From Anolis sagrei (taxonomy: Eukaryota; Chordata; Lepidosauria; Squamata; Anolidae): DNA of 64,000 nucleotides. How positions within the stretch are numbered: position 1 is the first letter of the stretch; each line of letters starts with the position of its first letter. The translations under genes and the position numbers were made by a program. Shown here one piece after another: positions 22,901 through 28,104 of this stretch. Where the stretch lies: contig NC_090028.1 of assembly GCF_037176765.1 (NCBI RefSeq), forward strand, positions 21,091,234-21,155,233, read 5' to 3'. Below the pieces are notes generated by a model. The model worked only from the letters and a program-made list of their open reading frames with translations. It made no database searches and was not told where the DNA came from.

Positions 22901-24152
22901 GCGTTGCTGAGGTTGGCAACGGCAGGGCCTAATAATGGAGGTACTTTACCTCAGGCACCTTTTAATCCCACCGCTGCCACCAATTGAGAAGATGCGCGAA
23001 CCAATTGTGCAGGTGTGGATGATTATGGAGGGAATTAATCTCAGGCCTCAATTGTGTATAAGAATATATTATAGAGGAGGCCAATTATTAGTTGCAAATT
23101 AAGGTAACTGCCACCAACGTGAGGTATTTGAGCTATCACCGATGAGATCTGGCTCTACAGACGCAGGTTAGATGAGATGAAACGGTTTTTAACAAAAGAT
23201 AACAAGTTTTTTGTGTACAAAGCGTATGGTTGCAGGCTGTTAAATAACTTATAGAACTTTGAATATCACTTGGTTTGTAATACAGTCCACTCTTCCAAAT
23301 AACACAGCTCGTGGCTAACTTTACTGAGGGGAGGCTGTGTAGTGAACAATGTTTCCCAATATAACTAGCCTTCCAATTTGATCCTTCCTTGATCAAATCT
23401 TCGATCTCTAGTCCTTCCCTGACTAGGGATCCCAACAAGCTTCCTTGAGTCTTCCTTGACTAAAGAAACTAGCCAGGTTTCTCTCTTCAGCCCTTCTAGA
23501 CTGAAAAACCTCCAGCTGCTCACACACACCTCTCTCCCAGGCTTTTCAAGCCTCCACAGTCAGGCCCCTTCAAGCCTCTAACTACCTGTTCTCTTTAAAA
23601 CACACAAAACTTTTCCTGCTTGGCTCCGCCCACCTCTCACTCTCCTGAGCTAGCCTGCCTGGTCTCCTTGGCAACGCTCACTGTAGATTCAAACCAGATA
23701 ACTCTAGTCTTGCTACTGTTACAAACACAAAAATATACTCTAACAGTTAAACACATACATAGTATCAATGACTTCTGCACAGGGGGGAACTGGCCTTCGT
23801 TTCTGGAAGTTGTCGTTCACTTACATCCAGAGACACTGTGACCACCACCTATTACGGATCTGGACAAAACCGTATTTTGCCCCTATAGACAGGCCCTAGG
23901 CCTGATGATGTGGGACCAATCTACCAAAGCTTATGCTACAAACGTCATTGTCTCCATTAGTCTCAAAGGTATTACAAAATCCCTTACACAAAGTATATTC
24001 AACCTAAGAGTTCGGCAGGTAAACGTTTCCAAGCATCAGGCACAGGATGAGGGCAGGTGGAAGAAGGCACATACCTGGTTGAGTTCTATGAGCTGAGGGA
24101 TTGCTCCCATCATTTGGACCGCAATTTTCACAACGTCTTTTGAGGGAGGCAT
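1642..24152 (-). CDS. ELMO3: ELMO3, engulfment and cell motility 3 (N-terminal half, partial)
   Basis: ELMO proteins bind DOCK family exchange factors and help activate Rac at the membrane during phagocytosis and migration. Eleven exons join in frame with GT-AG introns: 24152-24075, 19782-19742, 17438-17366, 14319-14269, 12319-12150, 9055-8956, 6649-6498, 3762-3684, 3022-2972, 2036-1914 and 1773-1642. They give 1,050 nt, or 350 codons of a family usually near 720 residues; the rest lies beyond the left edge. The N-terminus [20 protein letters not shown] and phrases such as [20 protein letters not shown] and LTLLECRM follow the ELMO family. Residues 1-80 form the ubiquitin-like Ras-binding region, about 85-305 the armadillo-like repeats, and residue 307 onward opens the ELMO domain. 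Exon phases all agree. ELMO3 rather than ELMO1 or ELMO2 is chosen from the N-terminus (DVVKIAVQ) and from its place downstream of E2F4, as in mammals. Confidence 0.92.
1914..2036 (-). CDS. ELMO3: ELMO3 coding exon 10
   Basis: Residues 266-306, 41 codons in phase 0, with [20 protein letters not shown] matching the ELMO family. The acceptor is TGCTTCTAG and the donor CACTG|GTGAGT. Confidence 0.92.
2190..2372 (+). mobile_element. tRNA-derived SINE (Sauria-like), 3' truncated
   Basis: The head AGCACAGTGGGTTAAACT and the B-box GGTTCGAATC mark a tRNA-derived SINE of the same type as that at 5.57-5.90 kb. A CR1 takes over at its right end. Confidence 0.7.
2373..2865 (-). mobile_element. CR1 LINE 3' end
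   Basis: On the minus strand this reads as the CR1 3' region: ...[20 protein letters not shown]... and an untranslated tail ending near the CR1 terminal ATTCTATG word. It is 5' truncated. Confidence 0.85.
2972..3022 (-). CDS. ELMO3: ELMO3 coding exon 9
   Basis: Residues 249-265, [17 protein letters not shown], corresponding to the ELMO1 segment beginning 'EMANILAQKQLRSI'. The acceptor is CAATTTCTAG and the donor CACAAG|GTGGGC. Confidence 0.88.
3054..3180 (-). repeat. L2 tail with a 55-bp tandem duplication
   Basis: The phrase CCAATCATAGAATTACAGAA followed by a TTTA run and 'ctatgcttctatac' occurs twice in a row. The second copy runs on into the L2 3' tail (cgccattctcagcc). Confidence 0.6.
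3218..3665 (-). mobile_element. CR1 LINE 3' fragment
   Basis: The stretch starts with the CR1 end word GGAGTTGGAAGAGACC and carries CR1 ORF2 C-terminal coding text on the minus strand ([17 protein letters not shown]). It abuts ELMO3 exon 8. Confidence 0.8.
3684..3762 (-). CDS. ELMO3: ELMO3 coding exon 8
   Basis: Residues 222-248, [20 protein letters not shown] then SESERR. The first base completes a valine codon started in exon 7. The acceptor is CCTTATAG and the donor GAGG|GTAAGG. Confidence 0.9.
4245..4391 (+). mobile_element. Sauria-like SINE 3' half nested in the hAT element
   Basis: This matches the 3' half of the SINE at 5.57-5.90 kb (GACACGACTGGACTTCATGT near its end, then an AACCTTTAACC tail). 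Confidence 0.7.
4392..4625 (-). mobile_element. Penelope-like element fragment
   Basis: The text matches the region between the terminal repeat and the ORF of the Penelope copies elsewhere in the window (GGGAGAAAGAACCCTTGTCT, then CTGGTAGCCAGATTTTGTTC). Confidence 0.6.
4972..5112. mobile_element. hAT-like MITE (GGGCCCTTCCACACAGC type)
   Basis: The inverted ends GGGCCCTTCCACAGCC and TTGTGTAGAAGTGGCC flank text that folds back on itself (AACTGGATTATCTGAGTCC). The same family recurs at 16.61, 45.65, 54.24-54.68 and 55.62 kb. Confidence 0.7.
5565..5896 (-). mobile_element. tRNA-derived SINE, Sauria-like, full length
   Basis: Read on the minus strand, an A-box-like GTGGCGCAGTGGGTTAAAGC and B-box GGTTCGATTCC make the tRNA-related head. 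The body is lizard-SINE specific and the 3' tail is repeated ACCTTTACC. The 3' part resembles a BovB tail (ACTGGACTTAATGTCAGGGG), the known partner LINE of Sauria SINEs. Confidence 0.85.
5936..6275. mobile_element. Non-autonomous hAT element
   Basis: The ends ATGATGGCGGACCTATGAC and GTTGCCCATCACTG are inverted, and the element is flanked by the 8-bp duplication GTATAGTG (5928-5935 and 6276-6283). No transposase is visible. Confidence 0.75.
6340..6440 (+). repeat. L2 3' tail and (TAA)n
   Basis: The L2 3' phrase TTGTAAGCCGCTCTGAGTCC is followed by 'ataaatgccataaa' and a TAA run. Confidence 0.75.
6498..6649 (-). CDS. ELMO3: ELMO3 coding exon 7
   Basis: Residues 172-222, from [20 protein letters not shown] to [13 protein letters not shown] plus two bases of the next codon. 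It belongs to the armadillo-like region. The acceptor is TTGTTACAG and the donor CAAGT|GTAAGC. Confidence 0.92.
6705..7131. other. Intron sequence, not identified
   Basis: This holds two imperfect copies of 'agcctaccaaccaggcactct' about 70 bp apart, then moderately GC-rich unique sequence. No gene or known repeat was recognised. Confidence 0.4.
7132..7317 (+). mobile_element. SPIN-like hAT element, 5' end
   Basis: Starts CAGTGTTTCTCAACCTTCCT and continues through 'acagttcctcatgttgtggtg' and 'atatctgatatgcaggatgt', the phrases of the SPACE INVADERS (SPIN) hAT family of lizards and some mammals. A TAA run ends it. Confidence 0.8.
7318..7376 (-). repeat. (TAA)n and L2 3' tail
   Basis: A TAA microsatellite joined to 'cctttatttctataccgccc', the complement of an L2 3' tail. 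Confidence 0.65.
7543..7676. mobile_element. Fold-back hAT MITE (CAGTGGTTCTCAACC type)
   Basis: A near-palindromic 134-bp element: CAGTGGTTCTCAACCTGGGG at the left and its complement at the right, with 'actcccagaaatcc' arms inside. The same MITE lies at 22.27, 46.98-47.58 and 54.70-55.00 kb. Confidence 0.8.
7705..8063 (-). mobile_element. Penelope-like element terminal region
   Basis: Minus-strand copy of the Penelope 3' region: a terminal-repeat block with a hammerhead-like core, 'gggtttatatatctgtgga', and the last coding segment ending near 'ccagattttgttcattttc'. Confidence 0.75.
7774..7800 (-). ncRNA. Hammerhead-like motif, shortened helix II
   Basis: The minus strand reads CTGAGGATGCTTGCC, then GCGAAACGTC. 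Both conserved core words (CUGANGA and GAAAC-GUC) are present, but the helix II region is about eight bases shorter than in the 29.27-kb copy. Confidence 0.35.
8064..8352. repeat. Long inverted repeat with (GA)n/(TC)n inner flanks
   Basis: The left arm (8064 to about 8165) starts GGTCCGGAGACGTGTCTAAA. The right arm (about 8250-8352) is its complement with roughly eight differences in 100 bases. The inner ends are GA and TC runs, and the loop is about 85 bp. It starts exactly where the Penelope fragment ends. No transposase or known family was recognised. Confidence 0.75.
8395..8800 (+). mobile_element. SPIN/Helitron-type internal module, two fragments
   Basis: Carries two copies of 'cacctacaatcaaagagcat' followed by 'gatggaattgaaccaaat', the internal word set shared by the SPIN-like element and the 61-63-kb Helitron. 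Confidence 0.55.
8956..9055 (-). CDS. ELMO3: ELMO3 coding exon 6
   Basis: Residues 138-171, [20 protein letters not shown] then [13 protein letters not shown]. This is one of the most conserved ELMO segments (ELMO1 has TAFVELMDHGIVSWDT). The acceptor is TTGCTCCAG and the donor AAAAAG|GTAAAC. Confidence 0.93.
9178..9265 (+). repeat. Purine-rich low-complexity tract
   Basis: GA-rich sequence (gaagagggggaaagaggaaa) in an ELMO3 intron. No gene is visible from here to 9,500. Confidence 0.5.
9505..9612 (-). repeat. L2 3' tail
   Basis: A TTTA run followed by 'tatgctgcccttcttacctc' and 'cagcttacaag', the complement of an L2 3' end. Confidence 0.6.
9618..10720 (-). mobile_element. Penelope-like element, 3' ORF part and terminal repeat
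   Basis: The minus strand carries the Penelope terminal region (ATTGTCGAAGGCTTTAATGG) and coding text for the part after the reverse transcriptase, including [16 protein letters not shown] and the GIY-YIG endonuclease region. It is broken. A second copy in the opposite orientation begins next to it. Confidence 0.8.
10725..11405 (+). mobile_element. Penelope-like element, reverse transcriptase and 3' end
   Basis: The plus strand encodes [20 protein letters not shown], the Penelope reverse transcriptase catalytic motif (YVDD). After an internal loss it continues into the ORF end and a terminal repeat with a degraded hammerhead-like word near 11,330. With the preceding copy it makes an inverted pair. 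Confidence 0.8.
11690..11930 (+). mobile_element. Penelope-like element fragment
   Basis: Encodes [20 protein letters not shown], matching the post-endonuclease part of the 39.7-kb copy. Confidence 0.75.
12150..12319 (-). CDS. ELMO3: ELMO3 coding exon 5
   Basis: Residues 82-138, [20 protein letters not shown] at the start and [20 protein letters not shown] in the middle, matching ELMO 'RDVTFAQEFI'. The acceptor is CCTTCATAG and the donor AAAAT|GTGAGT. Confidence 0.93.
12448..13057 (+). mobile_element. Possible LTR fossil, truncated
   Basis: A unique-looking block starts TGTTGTGACTCAGCTGAGC and is cut on the right by a LINE. It has the look of a solo LTR or its flank, but no matching second repeat or internal genes are present. 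Broken, and of uncertain family and age. Confidence 0.3.
13058..14050 (-). mobile_element. RTE-like LINE, reverse transcriptase and 3' end
   Basis: The minus strand encodes [20 protein letters not shown] (reverse transcriptase box with YADD), then [30 protein letters not shown] and [15 protein letters not shown]. An out-of-order tail ('gattgtcttccagtg', 13.91-14.04 kb) matches the 3' end of the same family seen at 25.5 and 37.7 kb. Several breaks. Confidence 0.8.
14269..14319 (-). CDS. ELMO3: ELMO3 coding exon 4
   Basis: Residues 65-81, [17 protein letters not shown], matching ELMO1 'NRNEIKNGTILRLTTSP'. The acceptor is TTTCTGTAG and the donor CTCCA|GTAAGT. Confidence 0.93.
14502..15054. mobile_element. 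TIR-bearing non-autonomous DNA transposon with GC-rich core
   Basis: The left end ACCATATATTCCGGGGTATT and right end ACCCCAGAATATACAGTAC are imperfect inverted repeats. The core holds a second inverted pair (CCTCGCGAGAAGCGCCTCTT and its complement around 14,708-14,782). Confidence 0.55.
15180..15530 (+). mobile_element. CR1 LINE 3' region
   Basis: Encodes the CR1 C-terminal phrases [16 protein letters not shown] and [20 protein letters not shown]. The last part of the tail is missing where an L2 starts. Confidence 0.85.
15531..16605 (+). mobile_element. L2 LINE, reverse transcriptase C-terminal half
   Basis: Encodes ECGVPQG and [20 protein letters not shown] (reverse transcriptase with YADD), then [20 protein letters not shown] and the L2 end ([10 protein letters not shown]). 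The tail is 'gtatattgtaaaccaacccg' and a TAAA run. Several frame breaks. Confidence 0.85.
16612..16742. mobile_element. hAT-like MITE
   Basis: The right end GCAGTATAGAAGGGGCCTG is the complement of the family end CAGGCCCCTTCTACACTGC. The inner arms are 'ctggattatatggcagtgta' and its complement. Confidence 0.65.
16912..16950. repeat. (TAC)n microsatellite
   Basis: About 12 perfect ACT units. Confidence 0.9.
16964..17275 (-). mobile_element. CR1 LINE 3' end
   Basis: Starts with the CR1 terminal words ATCATAGAATCATAGAATC and runs to 'cctctctgtgacag'. The copy is 5' truncated and joins intron 3 sequence of ELMO3. The junction itself is reproduced in the exon copy at 56.6 kb. Confidence 0.88.
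17366..17438 (-). CDS. ELMO3: ELMO3 coding exon 3
   Basis: Residues 40-64, from [20 protein letters not shown] to ITES. The family usually has 'CD-G-W' at the exon 2/3 join; here the joined codon is GTG, giving CDVW. The donor TCG|GTGTGT is weaker than the GTGAGT in the second copy of this exon at 56.4 kb. The acceptor is TTCTATAG. Confidence 0.9.
17443..17535 (-). mobile_element. Short CR1 3' fragment
   Basis: ATAGAATCATAGAATAATAG, then 'gttggaaaagacctcatgag'. It sits three bases from the exon 3 acceptor side and is copied with the exon to 56.3 kb. Confidence 0.75.
17536..17800 (+). mobile_element. L1-type LINE fragment, left part
   Basis: A-rich text resembling lizard L1 ORF2 (AACCCAATGTTGAGAAATGT). 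It is interrupted by a TIR element and a mariner and resumes at 18,606. Confidence 0.5.
17805..17949 (-). mobile_element. Half of a TIR element (TATACTCGAGTATAAGCC type)
   Basis: The complement of the right half of the 18.90-19.43-kb element (CAAAATAAAAATAGATGCCA). It ends at a TA where a mariner begins. Confidence 0.7.
17950..18605 (+). mobile_element. Mariner transposon, N-terminal transposase part with fold-back end
   Basis: Starts CGAGGGGTATTTTTTAAGTA, a mariner-like end. The frame encodes [33 protein letters not shown] and [20 protein letters not shown], the helix-turn-helix region and WVPKLLT motif of mariner transposases. There is a stop after VRKW, and the catalytic half is missing. 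The last 79 bases (18524-18602) are an inverted second copy of 18214-18292 with about six differences. Confidence 0.85.
18606..18899 (+). mobile_element. L1-type LINE fragment, right part
   Basis: Encodes [20 protein letters not shown], the C-terminal 'W-E-x-D-L-G' region of L1 ORF2. A TIR element cuts it. Confidence 0.6.
18902..19433. mobile_element. TIR element flanked by TA (non-autonomous, mariner-like)
   Basis: The left end CTGTATATACTCGAGTATAA and right end TTATACTCCAGTATATACGG are inverted repeats flanked by TA on both sides. The inner arms repeat the CTCGAGTATAAGC word. The middle is TTA-rich. No transposase. Confidence 0.75.
19436..19741. other. ELMO3 intron, no feature recognised
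   Basis: AT-rich unique sequence up to exon 2. No coding or repeat signal. Confidence 0.5.
19742..19782 (-). CDS. ELMO3: ELMO3 coding exon 2
   Basis: Residues 27-40, [13 protein letters not shown] plus two bases, matching ELMO1 'RPLASIIKEVCD'. The acceptor is TACTTGCAG and the donor GATGT|GTGAGT. The preferred donor is fixed by the phase of exon 3. Confidence 0.9.
20163..20430 (-). mobile_element. tRNA-derived SINE (ACA-SINE2-like), full length
   Basis: Read on the minus strand: GGTGGCTCAGTGGGTTAAAC (A-box region), GCAGGTTCGAATCTGG (B box), the body with 'gcttctcatgcagggacatg', and the tail 'ctcaagtcactcctgacacg'. It is distinct from the Sauria-like SINE at 5.57 kb. Confidence 0.85.
20465..20580. 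repeat. (TATATC)n and a SINE tail scrap
   Basis: A TATATC run followed by 'gtcagaagcgacttgagcaa', the last 50 bases of the ACA-type SINE. Confidence 0.6.
20960..22147 (+). mobile_element. Probable LTR-type fossil
   Basis: A block with two diverged tandem copies of an acidic coding-like segment (near 21.0-21.35 kb), followed by an LTR-like stretch with an AATAAA signal near 22.09 kb and an end near CCGACA. It looks broken. A scrap of the same element lies at 24.31-24.42 kb. Family and age were not determined. Confidence 0.4.
22272..22408. mobile_element. Fold-back hAT MITE (CAGTGGTTCTCAACC type)
   Basis: GCAGTGGTCTCAACCTGTGG on the left and its complement (CACAGGTTGAGAACCACTG) on the right, same family as at 7.54 kb. 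Confidence 0.8.
22560..23104 (+). mobile_element. SPIN/Helitron-type module, old copy
   Basis: Diverged copies of the shared internal words ('aatcaaagagcactctgaac', 'gatggtcctggacctaagtt'). The module resumes after the next entry at 23,780. Confidence 0.5.
23105..23780 (-). mobile_element. Possible solo-LTR fossil
   Basis: A block without coding sequence that interrupts the older module on either side. Its composition is LTR-like, with short CT-rich repeats ('cttccttgactaaagaaac'). Low certainty; no internal genes. Confidence 0.3.
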
Positions 24153-24189
24153 GGTGCCCACCCCTCGCGCTTCCACTTGAGAGCAGCTC
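24075..24189 (-). CDS. ELMO3: ELMO3 coding exon 1 (start codon at 24152)
   Basis: The acceptor CATTTCAG is followed by a 37-base leader, then ATG and 26 codons, [20 protein letters not shown] then LIELNQ. ELMO1 begins MPPPADIVKVAIEWPGA, so the start is secure. The donor is CAACCAG|GTATGT. Confidence 0.93.
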
Positions 24190-24304
24190 CTGAAATGGAA
24201 CACATTAAAAAGACCAAAGTGAGACAGAGGGATGAGAACTGTACGGTTGAGGTTATCTTTCCTTACAGACCAGGCATGGGCAAACTTCGGCCCTCCAGAT
24301 GTAG

Positions 24305-24417
24305 CAACAAGTCCAAACAGTACCCAATACACGAATGATGATGATGTATAATAAAAGTGGGTTCGGAAATGGGGAGTCTTTGTAGAAGGCAAGGTGTTGG
24401 TATACATTCGTGTATTA
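24305..24417. repeat. Snap-back scrap of the 21.6-kb fossil
   Basis: 24309-24337 is the complement of about 21,661-21,690, and 24338-24417 is a forward copy of about 21,588-21,667. The two are joined head to head. Confidence 0.6.
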
Positions 24418-24430
24418 TTATTATTATTAT

Positions 24431-25461
24431 TCCAACTCTATGATTCTATGTCTGTTCAGCAGTAGAACTGTTTGCCTCGGAGTGTGGTGGAAGCTCCTTC
24501 CTTGGATGCTTCTTACACAGAGGCTGGATGGCCATCTGTCGGGGGTGCTTTGATTATGCTTTACCTGCATGGTATGGGTTGGACTAGATGGCCCACAAGG
24601 TCTCTTCCAACTCTATGATTCTATGACTGTTCAGCAGTAGAACTGTCTGCCTCGGTGTGTGGTGGAAGCGCCTTCCTTGGATGCTTCTTACACAGAGGCT
24701 GGATGGCCATCTGTCGGGGGTGCTTTGATTATGCTTTACCTGCATGGTATAGGTTGGACTAGATGGCCCACAAAGTCTCTTCCAACTCTATGATTCTATG
24801 ACTGTTCAGCAGTAGAACTGTCTGCCTCAGAGTGTGGTGGAAGCGCCTTCCTTGGAAGCTTCTTAAACAGAGGCTGGGTGGCCATCTGTCAGGGGTGCTT
24901 TGATAGTACTTTTCCTACATGGCATGGGATTGGACTAGATGGCCCATGAAGTCTCTTCCAAACTCTATGATTCTATGACTGTTCAGCAGTAGAACTGTTT
25001 GCCTCGCAGTGTGGTGGAAACTCTTTCCTTGGAAACTTTTAAACAGAGGCTGGATGGTCATCTGTCGGGGGTGCTTTGATAGTGCTTTTCCTACATGGCA
25101 TGGGATTGGACTCGATGGCCCATGAAGTCTCTTCCAAACTCAATGATTCTATGACTGTTCAGCAGTAGAACTGTTTGCCTCGCAGTGTGGTGGAAACGCT
25201 TTCCTTGGAAACTTTTAAACAGAGGCTGGATGGTCATCTGTCGGGGGTGCTTTGATAGTGCTTTTCCTACATGGCATGGGATTGGACTCGATGGCCCATG
25301 AAGTCTCTTCCAACTCAATGATTCTATGACTATTCAGCAGTAAAACTGTTTGCCTCGCAGCATGATGGAAACTCTTTCCTTGGAAACCTTTAAACAGAGG
25401 CTGGATGGCCATCTGTCGGGGGTGCTTTGATAGTACTTTTCCTACATGGCATGGGATTGGA
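24431..25461 (+). repeat. Tandem array of six 176-bp CR1 3'-end units
   Basis: Each unit runs TGTTCAGCAGTAGAACTGTT ... CTGGATGGCCATCTGTC ... CTCTATGATTCTATGAC. Unit starts at 24453, 24628, 24803, 24980, 25156 and 25331 give periods of 175-177. The unit is the last 175 bases of a CR1, including the ATTCTATG terminal word. It lies in the ELMO3 intron just upstream of coding exon 1. Confidence 0.9.
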
Positions 25462-25489
25462 ACTTCTTCTTCTTAAGAACGGAAAACGG

Positions 25490-25830
25490 AACGTTGGTGG
25501 ACAGGAAAAGAGATTTAAAGATGGCCTCAAAGCCAACCTTAAAATCTCTGGCATAGACACTGAGAACTGGGAAGCCCTGGCCCTTGAGCGCTGCAGGTAG
25601 AGGTCAGCTGTGACCAGCAGTGCTGCAGAATTCGAGGAGGCACGAGTGGAGGGTTAAAGAGAGAAATGTGCCAGGAGGAAGGCGCGTCAAGCCAACCCCG
25701 ACCGGGACCTCCTTCCACCTGGAAACCAATGCCCTCACTGTGGGAGAAGATGCGGGTCAAGAATAGGGCTCCACAGCCACCTACAAATCCACAAGGAAAC
25801 CCATCATGGAAGACCATCTTGTATTGTTGA
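25490..25830 (+). mobile_element. RTE-like LINE 3' coding end with zinc finger
   Basis: The plus strand reads like the C-terminus of the LINE at 13.06-14.05 kb ('aagatggcctcaaagccaac', 'ccacctggaaaccaatgccc'). In the 37.7-kb copy the same segment carries a C-x2-C...H-x3-H finger. It is interrupted by the Penelope palindrome. Confidence 0.65.
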
Positions 25831-25853
25831 AGGCTTTCATGGCCGGAATCCAT

Positions 25854-26022
25854 GGGTTGTTGTAGGTTTTTCCGGGCTATATGGCCATGTTCTGGAGGCA
25901 ATTTTTCTCCTGACGTTTCGCCTGCATCTCTGAGGATGCTTGCCATAGATGCAGGCGAAACGTCAGGAGAAAAATTGCCTCCAGAACATGGCCATATAGC
26001 CCGGAAAAACCTACAACAACCC
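25854..26022. repeat. Perfect 75-bp inverted repeat made of Penelope ends
   Basis: The left arm 25854-25928 and right arm 25948-26022 are exact complements with a 19-bp spacer. Each arm is the Penelope terminal stretch from GGGTTGTTGTAGGTTTTTCC to CTGACGTTTCGCCTGCATC. Part of the right side is copied again 479 bp further on. Confidence 0.9.
25930..25964 (+). ncRNA. Hammerhead-ribozyme-like motif in Penelope end
   Basis: CTGAGGA (core CUGANGA), then GCTTGC pairing with GCAGGC (helix II, one G-T pair), then GAAAC-GTC (core GAAA, two-pair helix III, C17). Upstream bases (CTGCATCT) do not give the CCT/AGG helix I of the 29.27-kb copy, so activity is doubtful. Confidence 0.45.
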
Positions 26023-26888
26023 GAAGACTATCTTACTTGTCCAACGAGGGATCGCCTAAGTAAGTAAAGGATTGGACTAGATGGCCCATGAAGTCTCTTC
26101 CAAACTCAACGATTCTATGACTGTTCAGCAGCAGAACTGTTTGCCTTGTCTTGGAAACTCTTTCCTTGGAAACTTTCAAACAGAGGCTGGATGGCCATCT
26201 GTCGGGGGTGCTTTGATTGTGCTTTTCCTGCATGGCAACTCCACGACTCTATGATTCAGGGCAGCCCAGGCCTCAAAGAGGAAGATGTGCCAGGCTCAGC
26301 CTCAGGGCATTTGGGAGAGTGGAGAAGCAGAGGAGGAGGTGATGGTGGTGATGGTGGTGGTGGTTGTGCCCCCCCCCCCCCCCCCGAAACGAAATCCTGG
26401 CTACAGGTCTGAGGATGCTTGCCATAGATGCAGGCAAAACGTCAGGAGAAAAACTGCCTCCAGAACATGGCCATATAGCCCGGAAAAACCTACAACAACC
26501 CGAAGACCATCTTACTTGTCCAACGAGGGATCGCCTAAGTAAGTAAAGGACTGGACTAGATGGCCCATGAAGTCTCTTCCAAACTCAACGATTCTATGAC
26601 TGTTCAGCAGCAGAACTGTTTGCCTTGCCTTGGAAACTCTTTCCTTGGAAACTTTCAAACAGAGGCTGGATGGCCATCTGTCGGGGGTGCTTTGATTGTG
26701 CTTTTCCTGCAAGGCAACTCCACGACTCTATGATTCAGGGCAGCCCAGGCCTCAAAGAGGAAGCTGTGCCAGGCTCAGCCTCAGGGCAGTTGGGAGAATG
26801 GAGAAGCAGAGGAGGAGGTGATGGTGGTGATGGTGGTGGTGGTTGTGCCCCCACGAAACGAAATCCTGGCTACGGGCCTGAGGAGGGA
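25931..26888 (+). repeat. 479-bp tandem duplication (CR1 end, GC-rich block, Penelope end)
   Basis: 25931-26409 and 26410-26888 are near-identical. Each holds a Penelope terminal piece, 'ggactagatggcccatgaag' CR1 text, and a (GGT)n-rich block. The two copies differ in the length of a C run near 26.37 kb. Confidence 0.88.
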
Positions 26889-27165
26889 TGACCTGTTTGC
26901 CTCGCAGTGTGAACTGTTTGCCTCGCAGTGTGGTGGAAACTCTTTCCTTGGAAACTTTTAAACAGAGGCTGGATGGTCATCTGTCGGGGGTGCTTTGATT
27001 GCACCTTTCCTGCATGGCAGGATAAGGTCTCGTCCAACTTCACAGCGTCTTTTCCAACTCCATGACTCTATGATTCAGGGCAGCCCAGGCCTCAAAGAGG
27101 AAGCTCAGCCTCAGGGCATTTGGGAGAGTGGAGAAGCAGAGGAGGAGGTGATTGTGTTGATGGTG
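26889..27165 (+). repeat. Third, partial copy of the CR1/GC-rich unit
   Basis: Repeats TCTTTCCTTGGAAACTTTTA and 'cagcccaggcctcaaagagg' from the preceding duplication, then diverges into GGT-rich sequence. Confidence 0.7.
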
Positions 27166-27299
27166 GTGGTGGTTGTGACCACTGTTGGTGATGGTGGTTG
27201 TGGTTGGCAATGGGGGTGGTGGAGCTCCACCTCCACTTCCATTGTTGGACTCAAACAATGATAGATCTGGAGCAGACTTGGCACTCATACTCAATCAAT

Positions 27300-27760
27300 A
27301 TGCCCAAATGTGAACACTGGTGGAGTTTGGGGAAGTGGAGGTGGAGCTGGAAGCAAGTGGAAGGAGTCCTTCTCCAAGGAAGAAGAGGAGAAGGAGGAGA
27401 ACTCTTTGGGAAGGGGGTGGGCTTGGCCTCTGCCTGGCCTTTGGGGGTCTCCAAAGCCCGCTCCCCATCCGACTTTCTCTCCTGGCCTTCCGCTCCCTCT
27501 CTCCTCCTCTTCCTTCCTTCTTCCCTCCCTCCAGGACCAGAGGAGTAGGAGAGGGCGCCTTACCTGTCCAGTGAGTGGGCTTCCTGGCTGGACCTGGCCG
27601 CCCAGGCTTGCTTCCTCTGCGCCTCCTCCTCCTCCTCTTCCTCCAAGGCCAGTTCCGGGGCGGCGGGCTCTGCTGGGCTTCCTCTCCCGGGAAGGGCGCG
27701 GAGGAAGAGGCCCGCCCCGCCCCAAGGAAGGAAGGAAGGAAGAACAGGAACAGGATCTGC
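27300..27760 (-). promoter_or_regulatory. ELMO3: GC-rich block, likely ELMO3 promoter and first exon
   Basis: GC- and CpG-rich sequence without repeats, preceded and followed by AT-rich repeats. A good minus-strand donor, GGACAG|GTAAGG, ends at 27564. With the acceptor 37 bases before the ELMO3 start codon it gives a non-coding first exon. Open frames across this block on both strands look like composition artefacts. Confidence 0.55.
27564..27720 (-). other. ELMO3: Predicted ELMO3 non-coding exon 1
   Basis: Bounded at its 3' end by the GGACAG|GTAAGG donor. The 5' boundary (transcription start) is a guess from composition. Confidence 0.4.
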
Positions 27761-27809
27761 TTTGCATTCCTGTCCACAATTCTGCACAAAACTCAAAGGG
27801 CTCTGCACT

Positions 27810-28057
27810 GTGTTGTTCAAGGCTTTCATGGCCAGAATCTCTGGCTGGCTGTGAGTTTTCCTAGCTGTGTGGCCATGTCCCAGAAGCACTCTCTCCTGAC
27901 ATTTCGCCTGCACCTCTGGCCAGCATCCTCAAAGGTTGTGACAGCTGTTGGAAACAACCCAAGTGGGGTTTCTCTATATGGAATAATGCCCAGGGTGGGA
28001 GAAAGAACTCTTGTCTGTTGGAGGCAGGTGTGAATGCTGCAATGGGGCAGCTTGATG

Positions 28058-28104
<47 letters not shown>

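Noticed and set aside
24431-25461. A CRISPR-like array
   Set aside because: The window is a vertebrate genome. The units are directly adjacent CR1 ends without unique spacers.
27291-27913. Overlapping open frames on both strands near 27.5 kb
   Set aside because: They follow from GC-rich, stop-poor sequence. None resembles a known protein, and the splice signals support a non-coding ELMO3 exon.
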